A DNA stretch of 64,000 nt. Source: Streptomyces sp. HUAS MG91. GTDB lineage: Bacteria > Actinomycetota > Actinomycetes > Streptomycetales > Streptomycetaceae. The notes beneath the pieces are model-generated. The model was given only the letters and a program-made list of their open reading frames with translations. It made no database searches and had not been told where the DNA came from. Shown here piece after piece: positions 8,841-19,992 of this stretch; within the stretch, counting starts at the first letter, position 1; each line of letters opens with the position of its first letter. Position numbers and translations under genes: made by a program. The DNA lies in contig NZ_CP159534.1 in assembly GCF_040529335.1 (NCBI RefSeq), positions 8,184,001 through 8,248,000 of the forward strand, given 5' to 3'.

Positions 8841-9312
8841 CTTGCCACCGAACAACTGTGCCTGGCCCACGCGGCTCGCGAGGACTCCCGCACCCGGGTC
8901 ACGCCGCTGCGCTACTTCACGGTCTACGGGCCCGGCCAGCGCCCGGACATGTTCATCCACCGCGTGCTGCGGGCCGCGCTCCAGGGCCAACCCCTGCAGA
9001 TATACGGCGACGGCCGTCAACGCCGCGACTTCACCCACGTCGACGACGCGTTACGCGCCACCATCGCGGCCCCACGCATCGACCACGGGCAGCCCGTTTT
9101 CAACGTCGGCGGCGGCAGCAGCGCCGTCCTGACAGCTGTCCTCGACCACGTAGAGCGCATCACAGGAGCTCCTGTCCCGTGACCAGGTCGAAGAGCCGGG
9201 CAGGAGATGTCCCCGCCACACTCGCCGACCCGACCCGCATTCGCTCCTGCCTCGGCTGGAATCCCGAGCACACCCTCGAAAGCGGCATCACCAGTCAATG
9301 GCAGGAGCAGCG
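8841..9312 (+). pseudogene. NAD-dependent sugar-nucleotide epimerase, broken
   Basis: Homology starts abruptly with LATEQLCLAHAARED and runs through RYFTVYGPGQRPDMFIHR, IYGDGRQRRDFTHVDDA and FNVGGG, the C-terminal half of extended short-chain epimerase/dehydratases such as UDP-glucose 4-epimerase or UDP-glucuronate epimerase. The frame stops at 9182 just after GAPVP, but the neighbouring frame continues the family with SKSRAGDVPATLADPTRIR and LGWNPEHTLESGI, so a frameshift lies near 9178. The NAD-binding half, including the YxxxK catalytic pair, is missing. The reading is therefore a 5'-truncated and frameshifted relic, not a working gene. Confidence 0.7.
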
Positions 9313-9339
9313 CGCGGCCTACGAATCCCCCCTCGCTGT

Positions 9340-9606
9340 CTGGAACAGCACGCGCAGGCCGACGCCGCCCTCGTCGTCACCGAATGGCCCGCATTGCTGG
9401 AGGTCCACTGGCCTGCCGTGCGCCCGACCATGCGCACTCCCGTCATCCTGGACGGACGGAACCTGCTCGACCCGTCCGGCATGAAGGACGCCGGCTACCG
9501 GTATATGGGAGTGGGACGCGGCCTGCTCACGCAGCGACCGCCTGTCCCGGAACAGGCAGCCACGCGCCACGATGCCTCAGAAGGAGAACCGTTCGCCCAT
9601 GCTTGA
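9340..9606 (+). pseudogene. UDP-glucose 6-dehydrogenase, C-terminal relic
   Basis: The frame reads ADAALVVTEWPALLEVHWPA, then TPVILDGRNLLDPSGMKDAG and YRYMGVGR, the end of the C-terminal UDP-binding domain of UDP-glucose 6-dehydrogenases (xxLVTEWxxF...VVDGRNLxD...GFxYxGIGR). The NAD domain and the catalytic cysteine region are gone. The family part ends near 9519 and the frame stops at 9606. It abuts the epimerase relic, so a former pair making UDP-glucuronate and an epimer of it, probably as donors for the neighbouring glycosyltransferases, seems to have been lost here. Confidence 0.65.
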
Positions 9607-10333
9607 GGAACCCCTCCCCGGCGGCTACGTCAACGGCGCAGTGCTCGTCGAGGGGACCGTCCGGAAAAGCCCCACCGCCCGGTCTCCGTACGTGCGTCGG
9701 CTCCTGGGCCTCTTCGAGGAGCACAACTTGCCGGGCGCGCCCCGGCACCTGGGTAGCGACGCGCAGGGGCGCGAGGTGCTGGAATACGTGGCCGGGTACG
9801 TCCCCTTGGAAGGAGGCGATCCGGCGGTCCGCACCGACGACGCCCTGCGCGAGGTGTGCGCGCTGGTGCGCCGCGCACACGACTTCACCGAGGGGCATCC
9901 GCTGGCCGAGGGCGGCGAGGTGGTCTGCCACAACGACCTCTCGCCCCGCAACACTGTGTACCGACGGGACGGGACGCTGCTCAAGCCGGTGGCTCTCATC
10001 GACTGGGACCTGGCCTCTCCCGGCCTGCGTATCCACGACGTGGCCCACCTGTGCTGGCAGTTCCTCGGTCTCGGCCCCGGAACGGACGCCGCGTGGGCCG
10101 CCGGCCGACTGCGCCTGGTGTCCGACGCCTACGGGCTCACTGTCGACGACCGGGGACGTCTTGTCCCTACGGTCCTGTGGTGGCAGGAACGCACCACCAA
10201 CGGCATTCGGGCGGGCGCCCGTGGCGGCGACCCCGCCCTGCAAGACCTCGTCCGCGCGGGCGTTCCGGACCAGATCCACGCCGCCCGGACGTGGGTGGCC
10301 GAGCGGCGCCAGGCACTCGAAGCCGACCTGTGA
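9599..10333 (+). CDS. Aminoglycoside-phosphotransferase-fold kinase
   Basis: A 244-residue protein of the APH/choline-kinase fold. The catalytic loop is CHNDLSPRNTVY (His-x-Asp-x4-Asn) around residues 109-120 and the metal-binding Asp is in ALIDWDLASPG some 20 residues later. The N-terminal lobe is short. Such proteins phosphorylate aminoglycosides, other small alcohols or sugars; the substrate cannot be deduced, and many Streptomyces copies give no resistance. ATG 9599 is chosen, with AAGGAGAA about 12 bases upstream; an ATG at 9572 in the same frame is possible. It follows the sugar-nucleotide relics and is convergent with the aldehyde dehydrogenase gene. Confidence 0.8.
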   Translation: MLEEPLPGGYVNGAVLVEGTVRKSPTARSPYVRRLLGLFEEHNLPGAPRHLGSDAQGREVLEYVAGYVPLEGGDPAVRTDDALREVCALVRRAHDFTEGHPLAEGGEVVCHNDLSPRNTVYRRDGTLLKPVALIDWDLASPGLRIHDVAHLCWQFLGLGPGTDAAWAAGRLRLVSDAYGLTVDDRGRLVPTVLWWQERTTNGIRAGARGGDPALQDLVRAGVPDQIHAARTWVAERRQALEADL

Positions 10334-10391
10334 GGATCCGTGGAGGTGCCTGACGGATATAAGCCCAGTTCAGGCGCCTTCTTTCGTGCTC

Positions 10392-11915
<1,524 letters not shown>

Positions 11916-11991
11916 CGTGAGGTGCCTCCTGTCTCGGCTGCCCGCCGTTGGGCAGCTTGCGCTCAGGAGGCTAGGAACCCGGACGTTGCAG

Positions 11992-13260
11992 CTACGTTGC
12001 GTACGGGCCCTGCGCGCCCTGCTCCTCGTCGAGCGCCGCCAGCCGCGCCAGGACCGGCGGCGTCGGCCGGGCCGCCGCGAGGGCCTGCCAGACGCCGAGG
12101 TCGTCCTCGCCCCACGGGGCGTGCGCCCAGTCGGCGAGCAGGTCCGGGTCGCCGCGAGCGATGAGGGCCGCGCGCAGCCCGTCGGCGAGCCCGCGCCGTA
12201 TACGAGCCACCGCCGGAGCCTGCGACGCGGGCAACAGCGGCCCCGGATACGAGGAGGCCGCCGCCGTCACCGCGCCCGAACCGAGCCGGCGCTCCACCGT
12301 CTCCAGGTCCGACTCCACGGGGACCGTGAGGCGGTAAGGGCGCGAGGTGAGGAGATCGGGGCCCAGTACCCGGCGCAGCCGCGCCAGTTCCGCCCGCAGC
12401 GTCACCGGTGTCACGGACTCGTCCTCGTACAGATGGCAGAGCAGTTCGTCGCCGGTCAGGCCCTCCGGATGGCGGGCCAGCAGGACGAGGAGTTCGCTGT
12501 GCCGGCGGCTGAGGCGGAGCTTGTGGCCGCTCGGGGTGAGCAGCAGCGCCTCGTCGCGGCCCAGGACGGTCAGCCGCAGGGACCGGTCGCCGGTGGGCGG
12601 CGGGGCCAGCAGGGCGAGCTGGGACTCGGCGGCACGCGCCACCGCCTGCACGAACGCCAGGCTGTGCGGATGCGCGAGCCCGTCGCCGCCCGTGATGTCG
12701 ACCGCGCCGAGGAGACGGCCGGTGCGCGGATCGTGCACCGGCGCCGCCGCGCACGTCCACGGCTGCACCTCGCGGATGAAGTGCTCGGCGGCGAACACCT
12801 GCACGGCGCGGTCCACGGCGACCGCCGTGCCCGGCGCGTTCGTCCCCATCGCCGACTCCGACCAGCGGGCGCCCGGCACGAAGTTCATCCGGCCGGCCCG
12901 CCGCCGGGCACCCGTGTGGCCCTCGACCCACAGGAGCCTGCCCTGCGCGTCGCACACCGCCAGCAGGTGCTCCCCGTCGGTCGCGAACGTCCCCATCAGC
13001 TCGCGGAACAGCGGCATCACCCGGGCCAGCGGATGCTGCGCCCGATACGCGCCCAGCTCCCCGTCGGTCAGCTCCACCGCCGCCGAGTCGTCCGGGCTGA
13101 CGTGCGCGCCCGCCGAGCGGCGCCAGGACGCGGCGACCACCGGCCGCACCGGGCGGACGACGGCGCCCGCCGCGGTGAACCGGTCATGGGCACGGCGCAG
13201 CGCCCGCACCCGCTCGGACGCGTCGGCGCCTGGCTCCAGGGCGACCCATGGATCGGTCAA
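11992..13260 (-). CDS. GAF-domain transcriptional regulator with C-terminal winged helix
   Basis: A cytoplasmic regulator of 422 residues. The N-terminal half contains a GAF sensor region with [20 protein letters not shown] and [20 protein letters not shown], as in AcoR-like activators of acetoin and alcohol use. Instead of the AAA+ and Fis domains of AcoR, the C-terminal half has an OmpR/BTAD-like winged helix ([20 protein letters not shown] and [15 protein letters not shown]). I place the start at TTG 13260 because GGGGAGG lies six bases upstream; the frame is open further upstream. It most likely controls the aldehyde dehydrogenase gene just downstream on the same strand. Confidence 0.78.
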   Translation of the reverse strand: MTDPWVALEPGADASERVRALRRAHDRFTAAGAVVRPVRPVVAASWRRSAGAHVSPDDSAAVELTDGELGAYRAQHPLARVMPLFRELMGTFATDGEHLLAVCDAQGRLLWVEGHTGARRRAGRMNFVPGARWSESAMGTNAPGTAVAVDRAVQVFAAEHFIREVQPWTCAAAPVHDPRTGRLLGAVDITGGDGLAHPHSLAFVQAVARAAESQLALLAPPPTGDRSLRLTVLGRDEALLLTPSGHKLRLSRRHSELLVLLARHPEGLTGDELLCHLYEDESVTPVTLRAELARLRRVLGPDLLTSRPYRLTVPVESDLETVERRLGSGAVTAAASSYPGPLLPASQAPAVARIRRGLADGLRAALIARGDPDLLADWAHAPWGEDDLGVWQALAAARPTPPVLARLAALDEEQGAQGPYAT

Positions 13261-13437
13261 CGCTGCCTCCCCGACACATTCCTGACGACTGGTGACGCTG
13301 GGGACATCGTCGCTCCGGGGAGGGAGGGCGACAAGGAGCGCGGCGCCGATCTCGTGAGGTGGCACATGCCGCACACGTGCGTGAAGATCCGCCGCGCCCG
13401 GCCGGTCGCCGTCGGCCGGGCGCGTACGGGGCACCGG

Positions 13438-14058
13438 TCAGGCCGAGTTGACCAGTCGGATGTAGCGCGTCCAGTCCCAGTACGGACCCGGATCGGTGTG
13501 CGTGGCGCCGGGCACCTCGACGTGCCCGATGATGTGCTCGCGGTCGGCCGGGATCCCGTAGCGCGCGCAGATCGACGCCGTCAGCGCCGCCGACTGCTCG
13601 TACAGCGCGTCCGTGAAGTACTCCGGCTGGTCCACCCAGCCCTCGTGCTCGATGCCGATGCTGCGCGTGTTGTAGTCCCAGTTCCCCGCGTGCCAGGCGA
13701 TGTTCTTCTCGCGCACGCACTGCGCGATGTGTCCGTCGGCCGACCGGACGACATAGTGCGCGGAGACCTGCTTGGCGGAGTTCTGGAAGATGGCGAGGGC
13801 GTCGGCCCAGGTCTCCTGCGTGACATGCACGATCACATGGTCGATCGGATAGGAGGAGGGCCGGCTGGACGCCGTGTAGTTGGACGTGCTGGCCGGGACG
13901 GACTGGGCCGACGGGTAGTCGACCGCGGCGGCCCGGGCGTCGGCACGCCCCGTGGCCAGGAGGGAGCCGGGTACCGCGGCGAGTGCCCCGGCCTGGAGGA
14001 GACGGCGGCGGGTGGTGCCACCGGTACCACCGGAGAACGGGTGTCTTGCTCGGTCCAT
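13438..14058 (-). CDS. Exported N-acetylmuramoyl-L-alanine amidase
   Basis: A 206-residue amidase_2 (T7-lysozyme-like) enzyme that cleaves the bond between muramic acid and the stem peptide of peptidoglycan. The N-terminus is a twin-arginine signal: TRRRLLQAG followed by a hydrophobic stretch ending ATGRADA. The zinc site is complete: VIVHVTQ gives the first His, EHIIGHVEVPGATHTDPGP gives the second His and the catalytic region. NTRSIGIEHEG is the central strand of the fold. ATG 14058 is supported by GGCAGGA upstream. A perfect 14-bp tandem repeat lies 40-67 bp upstream of this start. It may serve cell-wall turnover or recycling in the mycelium. Confidence 0.88.
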   Translation of the reverse strand: MDRARHPFSGGTGGTTRRRLLQAGALAAVPGSLLATGRADARAAAVDYPSAQSVPASTSNYTASSRPSSYPIDHVIVHVTQETWADALAIFQNSAKQVSAHYVVRSADGHIAQCVREKNIAWHAGNWDYNTRSIGIEHEGWVDQPEYFTDALYEQSAALTASICARYGIPADREHIIGHVEVPGATHTDPGPYWDWTRYIRLVNSA

Positions 14059-14097
14059 GACGATCCTGCCTTTCGCTGGCGCGGACGGTGGGGGGAG

Positions 14098-14125
14098 GTG
14101 AACCGGCAGTGGTGAACCGGCAGTG
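14098..14125. repeat. Perfect 14-bp tandem repeat upstream of amidase gene
   Basis: GTGAACCGGCAGTG occurs twice with no gap (14098-14111 and 14112-14125), immediately after the stop of the formamidase gene and 40-67 bp upstream of the amidase ATG. On the gene strand each unit contains GTTCAC, which resembles the half-site of PhoP boxes, but the 14-bp period does not match the 11-bp period of known PHO boxes. Confidence 0.6.
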
Positions 14126-15160
14126 CTACGGGACCCGGAAGGGCTCCGGTCGCGGCAGCGTCGCCGCGATCTCACGCAGCCGCGCATGGATCCCGCGGTG
14201 CGTCTCGCGCGCCGGCAGCCACTCCTTGCGGAGCTTGGCGACGCACGTGTAATTGGTGTCGCAGACGTTCGCCACCGGGGACTCGACCGTCTGCGACGCG
14301 AACTGGTAGGCGTCCAGCTCGCTGAAGCCGTAGTCCCGTACGAGCCACCGCACCAGGTCGAGCTGCGATATCCGGAACGCGTCCTCGAGGGGGCGGGCCG
14401 AGCCCGTCGAGATGATGTGCGTGTCCGACTCGATGCGCGGCCACGGGGTCGCCACGCCCTTCAGCAGTTCGACGACCACGACGGTGTGCATCGCGCATTC
14501 GACGGCCACCCCGCAGGTCTCGCCCTCGCCCTGACGGGCGTGGCCGTCGCCCAGGCTCAGCAGCGCGCCCTCCACGTTCACCCCCAGGTAGCACGTGACG
14601 CCCGCCCTCATCTCGGGGGTGTCCATGTTGCCTCCGTGCGCGTCCGGCACCAGCGCGGAGCGTACTTCGAGGCCGGCCGGAGCCACGCCGACCGTGCCGT
14701 GCATCGGGTCCATCGGCAGGTCCGTCGTGAAGTCGCCGTCCCGCGCGGTGAACCGGGCGGTGCGCTTGTCGCGGTCGAGCTGCCAGATCCAGACCTGCTC
14801 GGGGAGCGGGGGCTGCAGGGTGGCCGTGGTGCGGGTGGAGGTCAGCGCGCCGAACAGCGGCACCGTCGTGGACGCCGCCCAGTCACGGGCGGGCTCCACG
14901 GACACGAAGTGCACGGCGACCGTGTCGCCCGGCTCGGCGCCCTCGATGTGGAAGGGGCCCGTCTGCGGATTGAGGTACCCGGACGCGCAGACCTCCGACA
15001 CGAGGTCCTTCTCCGAGCGGACCCGCCCGCCGTAGCAGTCCTCGGTGTACAGGTCGAGCACGGTGCCCGGGGCGATGCGGGCGACGGGCGGTGCGCCGCC
15101 GAACGTCCAGGCGTAGTCGCCCGGTTCGGGCCGGACCGTCAGCATCCGGGGGTCGCTCAT
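14126..15160 (-). CDS. Acetamidase/formamidase family protein
   Basis: A 344-residue member of the FmdA/AmdA family, which hydrolyses formamide or acetamide to ammonia and the acid. Visible family features are the GDTVAVHFVSVEP segment, VPLFGALTST, the long central HDAHGGNMDTPEMRAGVTCYL-like region (here DAHGGNMDTPEMRAG), LGDGHARQGEGETCGVAVEC and a C-terminal ISTGSARPLEDA. Usual length is 300-400 residues. The ATG at 15160 gives the family-typical start; another ATG four codons later is possible. It is on the same strand as, and upstream of, the amidase gene. A role in using amides as nitrogen source is likely. Confidence 0.85.
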   Translation of the reverse strand: MSDPRMLTVRPEPGDYAWTFGGAPPVARIAPGTVLDLYTEDCYGGRVRSEKDLVSEVCASGYLNPQTGPFHIEGAEPGDTVAVHFVSVEPARDWAASTTVPLFGALTSTRTTATLQPPLPEQVWIWQLDRDKRTARFTARDGDFTTDLPMDPMHGTVGVAPAGLEVRSALVPDAHGGNMDTPEMRAGVTCYLGVNVEGALLSLGDGHARQGEGETCGVAVECAMHTVVVVELLKGVATPWPRIESDTHIISTGSARPLEDAFRISQLDLVRWLVRDYGFSELDAYQFASQTVESPVANVCDTNYTCVAKLRKEWLPARETHRGIHARLREIAATLPRPEPFRVP

Positions 15161-15457
15161 GAGGGGAGTGCTCCGCTCTGTGCGGGGTGGTCGGTCGGAG
15201 GCGCGAGGGCGAGCCGGACACCGACGACCGGACCCGCGTACGACCGCCGCAGGAGCGGGAGTACGGCGCCTCGCGTGAAGTACCGTACGGCGCGCCGAGG
15301 TTGGCGCGGAAGAGGGCACGCCCGATCTGTGGACAACCCGAGCATTGTGTATAACCGCATGTCAGAGACGCTTCAAAGGTTGGGACCACTGGCGGTCGAC
15401 GCTGCCGGGCGGCGGGGGAGAGGACGCCCCCGGGCCCGCCCCCGGAGCCGCCCGGAC

Positions 15458-16645
15458 CTACCCCACGGCCCCCACCGGATCGTCCAGCACCCCGCGCACC
15501 ACCGAATGCGCCGCCCCCAGGAGCGGCCCGTCCGGGCCGAGGCCGGATACCAGGACACCGTCCGCCGGAGCCGCCCGCCGCCGGTTCAACTCCTTCTCCA
15601 GGGGCGGCAGAAGCCAGGGCGCGAGCCGGGACAGGGCGCCGCCGAGGACCACCGCGCGCGGGTCGAGGAGGTTGACCGCGCCGGTCAGCGCGATGCCGAG
15701 GGCGGTGCCTGCGCCGCGCAGCGCCTTGCGGGTGGTGGCGTCGCCGGCCGCGGCCCGCTCGGCCAGCAGGGAGACCCGGTCGGGCCCCGGCGCGATCCCC
15801 GCCGCGCGCAGCACCGCCCCTTCACCCGCGTACTGCTCCAGGCAGCCCCGCCCGCCGCACGGACAGGCCGGGCCCTCGGGCCGGACCGGCACATGACCCA
15901 GCTCGCCGGCGAACCCCCGTGTCCCGCGCAGCAGTTGTCCGTCCACGACGAGCGCGGCACCGATGCCGATCTCCGCGGACACGTGCAGGAAGTCGGCGGG
16001 GGCGCCGTCGGCGAGCCACAGTTCGGCCAGGGCACCGAAGTTCGCCTCGTTGTCGACCGTCAGCGGCACATCGGACGGCAGCAGCGTGGCGACATCCGTG
16101 TCGTGCCAGTCGAGGTTCGGGGCGCGCACGACGGTACGGGTGTCGCGCCCCACCAGACCGGGCACCGCCACCGCGAGCCCTGCCGGACGCAGCCCCATCG
16201 CCTGCGCCTCGGCGCTCACCTGCCGCACCAGCAGGGTGAGTTCGGCCAGAACCGGCTTCGGGGCGCGCCCCCGGTTGTCGACCCGGCGCTGCGCACGCGC
16301 GCGTACCGCACCGCGCAGGTCGACGGCGCACACCGCGAGATGGTCCACGCCCACCTCGGCCCCCAGCCCGGCCGGGCCCCGGCCGCTGACCGTGAGCGCG
16401 GTGCCCGGCCGTCCCACGCCGCCGGGCCGCTGCGGTCCCAGTTCCTCCAGGAACCCGGCCCGGGTCAGCTCGTCGACGAGGGTGGAGACCGCGGCGCGGG
16501 TCAACCCGATGTGCTGGGCCACCGCCGCCCGCGACAACGGTCCCTCGGCGGCCACCGTGTGCAGCACCCGGGACAGATTGCGGCGGCGCATGGCCTGCTG
16601 GGTGTCCGGCGTCCCCGGGCGCGGTCGGTGCAGAGGTGCGGTCAT
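15458..16645 (-). CDS. ROK-family transcriptional repressor of the xylose genes
   Basis: A 395-residue ROK protein (Repressor, ORF, Kinase). A MarR-like winged helix occupies about residues 20-85 (SRAAVAQHIGLTRAAVSTLV). The sugar-binding ROK domain follows, with the zinc-binding CPCGGRGCLEQYAG and GELGHVPV signatures. It is next to xylB and xylA, so it is most likely the xylose-responsive repressor (XylR type) that binds the xylA-xylB intergenic region; this is inference from position. It lies 67 bp downstream of xylB on the same strand and may be cotranscribed with it. No strong ribosome site is visible at ATG 16645; an internal ATG 18 codons later would still retain the helix-turn-helix. 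Confidence 0.88.
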   Translation of the reverse strand: MTAPLHRPRPGTPDTQQAMRRRNLSRVLHTVAAEGPLSRAAVAQHIGLTRAAVSTLVDELTRAGFLEELGPQRPGGVGRPGTALTVSGRGPAGLGAEVGVDHLAVCAVDLRGAVRARAQRRVDNRGRAPKPVLAELTLLVRQVSAEAQAMGLRPAGLAVAVPGLVGRDTRTVVRAPNLDWHDTDVATLLPSDVPLTVDNEANFGALAELWLADGAPADFLHVSAEIGIGAALVVDGQLLRGTRGFAGELGHVPVRPEGPACPCGGRGCLEQYAGEGAVLRAAGIAPGPDRVSLLAERAAAGDATTRKALRGAGTALGIALTGAVNLLDPRAVVLGGALSRLAPWLLPPLEKELNRRRAAPADGVLVSGLGPDGPLLGAAHSVVRGVLDDPVGAVG

Positions 16646-16712
16646 GCGGACATCGTCGCAGGGACGGCCGGGCGGCGTGGGCCCGGCCCGGCGCCGCCCG
16701 TGTTCCGGTCGC

Positions 16713-18158
16713 TCACCGTCGCCCCAGCAGCGGTGCCGCGTCGCCCAGGACGGCCGAGATCCGCCGCACCGTCTCCTCGTCCCGGGCCACCGGGTCGAGG
16801 ACCGGGCCGCGCGCGGTGTCCCAGCGCCGTGCCACCGCGGCCGGGTCCTCGCCGGTGAGCAGACCGGCCGCCTGAGCCGCCGCGCCGAGTGCCACGAGCT
16901 CGCGGGCCTCGGGCACCTGGACGCCCCGCCCGGACAGCCTCCGTACCGTCTCCTGCCAGGCCGTGCCGCGCGCGCCGCCCCCGATGAGCAGCAGCGGCGC
17001 GGCGGGATCGGCGCCCTCGGCATCGCCTTCGAGCACCCGGTCGAGCGCTTCGAGGAGCGCGTGCACGGCCCCGTCGTACGCGGCCTGGAGCAGCTGGCCG
17101 CCCGTCGTGTCGTGCCGCAGCCCGGTCAACAGGCCGGAGGCGTCCGGCAGCGCGGGTGTCCGCTCGCCGTCGAGGTAGGGCAGCACGGTCGCCGTGCCGC
17201 CCTGTTCCACCGCCTCCCGGTCGAGACCGAGCAGCGCCGCGATCCGGTCCACGGCGAGCGTGCAGTTCAGGGTGCAGGCCAGCGGCAGCCAGTCGCCGCG
17301 CGCGTCCGCGAACCCGGCGACGGTCCCCGACGGATCCGCCGGCCGGTGCCGCGACACGGCGTACACCGTCCCGGAGGTGCCGAGGCTGAGCACCGGCGTG
17401 CCCGGCCGCAGCCCGAGGCCGAGCGCCGCGGCGGCGTTGTCCCCGGTCCCCGCCGCCACCAACGTGCCCTTGGAGAACGGCAGTTCACCATCGCCGTCGC
17501 GCACGGTCCCCGCCACCTCGCCCGGCCCCACCACGCGCGGCAGCAGCGCGGGATCGAGGCCCACTCGGCCCAGCACATCGGGGTCGTACGCCTCGGTCGA
17601 GGCCGCCCACCACCCCGTACCGGACGCGTCGCCGCGATCCGTCGTGCCCGTGTCGGTCAGCCGCCCGGTCAGGTAGTCGTGGGGCAGCCGCACCGCCGCC
17701 GTCGCCCGCACCGACTCCGGCTCGTGCTCCGCCAGCCACGCCCACTTGGAGACCGTGAAGGAGGCGGCAGGAACACTGCCGAACCGTTCGGCCCACACCT
17801 TCGGCCCGCCGAGGTCGTCCACCAGCCGGCGGGCCTGCGGCGCCGAGCGCACGTCGTTCCACAGCAGCGCCGGACGCACCGGGCGCCCCCGCGCGTCCAG
17901 CGTCACCAGGCCGTGCTGCTGCCCGCCGACGGAGACCGCGGACGCCCGCCGGGCCGCGTCCCCGCACTGGGCGACGGCCGCGCGCAGCGCCCCGTACCAC
18001 TCCTCGGGATCGCTCTCGCGGCCCGCACCCGTCGTCACCGTGTGCGGCGCCTGCCCGCTCGCCACCACCGCGCCGGTGGCGACGTCGACGACCAGTGCCT
18101 TGGTGGACTGCGTGGAACTGTCGATCCCTACGACGAAGGGACCGTCGGCAGCGGACAT
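16713..18158 (-). CDS. xylB: Xylulokinase
   Basis: A 481-residue FGGY-family kinase that phosphorylates D-xylulose to xylulose 5-phosphate. The N-terminal phosphate loop is VGIDSSTQSTKALVVD, followed by GQQHGLV and the WNDVRS segment typical of xylulokinases. The catalytic Asp is in AAGTGDNAAAALG, and the C-terminal ATP site has LLIGGGARGTAWQE. ATG 18158 follows CAGGAG at the right distance; the frame stays open far upstream only because of GC bias. It is transcribed divergently from xylA across 189 bp and is followed by the ROK repressor, forming the classical actinobacterial xylose unit. No xylose transporter is visible beside it. Confidence 0.93.
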   Translation of the reverse strand: MSAADGPFVVGIDSSTQSTKALVVDVATGAVVASGQAPHTVTTGAGRESDPEEWYGALRAAVAQCGDAARRASAVSVGGQQHGLVTLDARGRPVRPALLWNDVRSAPQARRLVDDLGGPKVWAERFGSVPAASFTVSKWAWLAEHEPESVRATAAVRLPHDYLTGRLTDTGTTDRGDASGTGWWAASTEAYDPDVLGRVGLDPALLPRVVGPGEVAGTVRDGDGELPFSKGTLVAAGTGDNAAAALGLGLRPGTPVLSLGTSGTVYAVSRHRPADPSGTVAGFADARGDWLPLACTLNCTLAVDRIAALLGLDREAVEQGGTATVLPYLDGERTPALPDASGLLTGLRHDTTGGQLLQAAYDGAVHALLEALDRVLEGDAEGADPAAPLLLIGGGARGTAWQETVRRLSGRGVQVPEARELVALGAAAQAAGLLTGEDPAAVARRWDTARGPVLDPVARDEETVRRISAVLGDAAPLLGRR

Positions 18159-18206
18159 GCGGCTCTCCTGACTTGGCGGACGTGTGCGAACGGCCTGCGC
18201 GAGGAG

Positions 18207-18235
18207 TCGTACGAAGGCTCGTACGAACTCGTACC
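18207..18235. promoter_or_regulatory. Repeated TCGTACGA palindromes between xylB and xylA
   Basis: Two copies of the 8-bp palindrome TCGTACGA (18207-18214 and 18219-18226) and a third partial copy TCGTACC (18229-18235) lie at 10-12 bp intervals in the 189-bp divergent promoter region. Spacing near one helical turn suggests cooperative binding by a regulator, probably the neighbouring ROK repressor. An A/T-rich element, CTAATTTGTAAAG, lies about 70 bp before xylA and may be a promoter part or a second operator. Confidence 0.45.
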
Positions 18236-18272
18236 CGTAGTGACCCTTCCCAGCGGCGTGCCCGCATACTAA

Positions 18273-19514
<1,242 letters not shown>

Positions 19515-19539
19515 TTCGCGCCGGGCCGGTTTCCCGCGG

Positions 19540-19573
19540 AGGGTCGCGCGGCGGCCCGCCGACGGGCGACCCT
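19540..19573. terminator. Hairpin after xylA
   Basis: AGGGTCGC (19540-19547) pairs with GCGACCCT (19566-19573), and the enclosed bases contain a second inner pairing GGCGG/GCCG, giving a stable GC-rich stem-loop 26 bp after the xylA stop and just before the ATG of the next gene. There is no U-run, as is usual in Streptomyces. Confidence 0.5.
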
Positions 19574-19579
19574 GGGGGC

Positions 19580-19957
19580 ATGGCCACGCCGCCCATGCCC
19601 CCGCAGCCGCCTGTGCCGCCGAGCGGTCCGCCACCGTCGGGCGGTGGCTTCGGTCCGCCGTCCGGCGGGCCGCGGCGCACCGGATCCGGCCGCTTCCAGG
19701 TCATCGCCGCGATCGTGGCCCTCGTCGTGATCGCCGTGGTCGTGATCGTGCTGGTGACGCGCGACGGCTCGTCGGGCGGCGACGACGGACCTTCGCCCGG
19801 CGGCAGCAGGCAGGCGACGCGGTCGCCGTCGCCCGGCCTGCCGAGCGAGCTGCCCAGTGCGTTGCCCACCGAACTGCCCAGTGGCCTCCCGTCGAAGATC
19901 CCGACGGAGCTGCCGAGCGGGCTGCTGCCGAGCGATCTGGAGAGCCTGGCCCGCTGA
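19580..19957 (+). CDS. Small single-span membrane protein with LPS/LPT repeats
   Basis: A 125-residue protein with three parts: a Pro/Gly-rich cytoplasmic N-terminus (about residues 1-40), a strongly hydrophobic helix (about 41-60, IAAIVALVVIAVVVIVLV), and an outside tail rich in Ser, Gly and Pro. The tail contains tetrapeptide-like repeats of the form (E/A/G)LPS or LPT, at least seven times, ending SDLESLAR. ATG 19580 follows GGGGG closely. Proline-rich N-tail plus one membrane anchor is common in Streptomyces proteins of unknown function; the repeated tail may span part of the cell wall. Not recognised beyond that. Confidence 0.6.
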   Translation: MATPPMPPQPPVPPSGPPPSGGGFGPPSGGPRRTGSGRFQVIAAIVALVVIAVVVIVLVTRDGSSGGDDGPSPGGSRQATRSPSPGLPSELPSALPTELPSGLPSKIPTELPSGLLPSDLESLAR

Positions 19958-19992
19958 GGCGCACCCAGCGGGGCCCGCTCCCGACACACTCC

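Noticed and set aside
10334..10391. ATCCGT/ACGGAT inverted arms between the APH-fold and aldehyde dehydrogenase genes, as terminator
   Set aside because: Only six base pairs with an 11-base loop; too weak to list as a feature.
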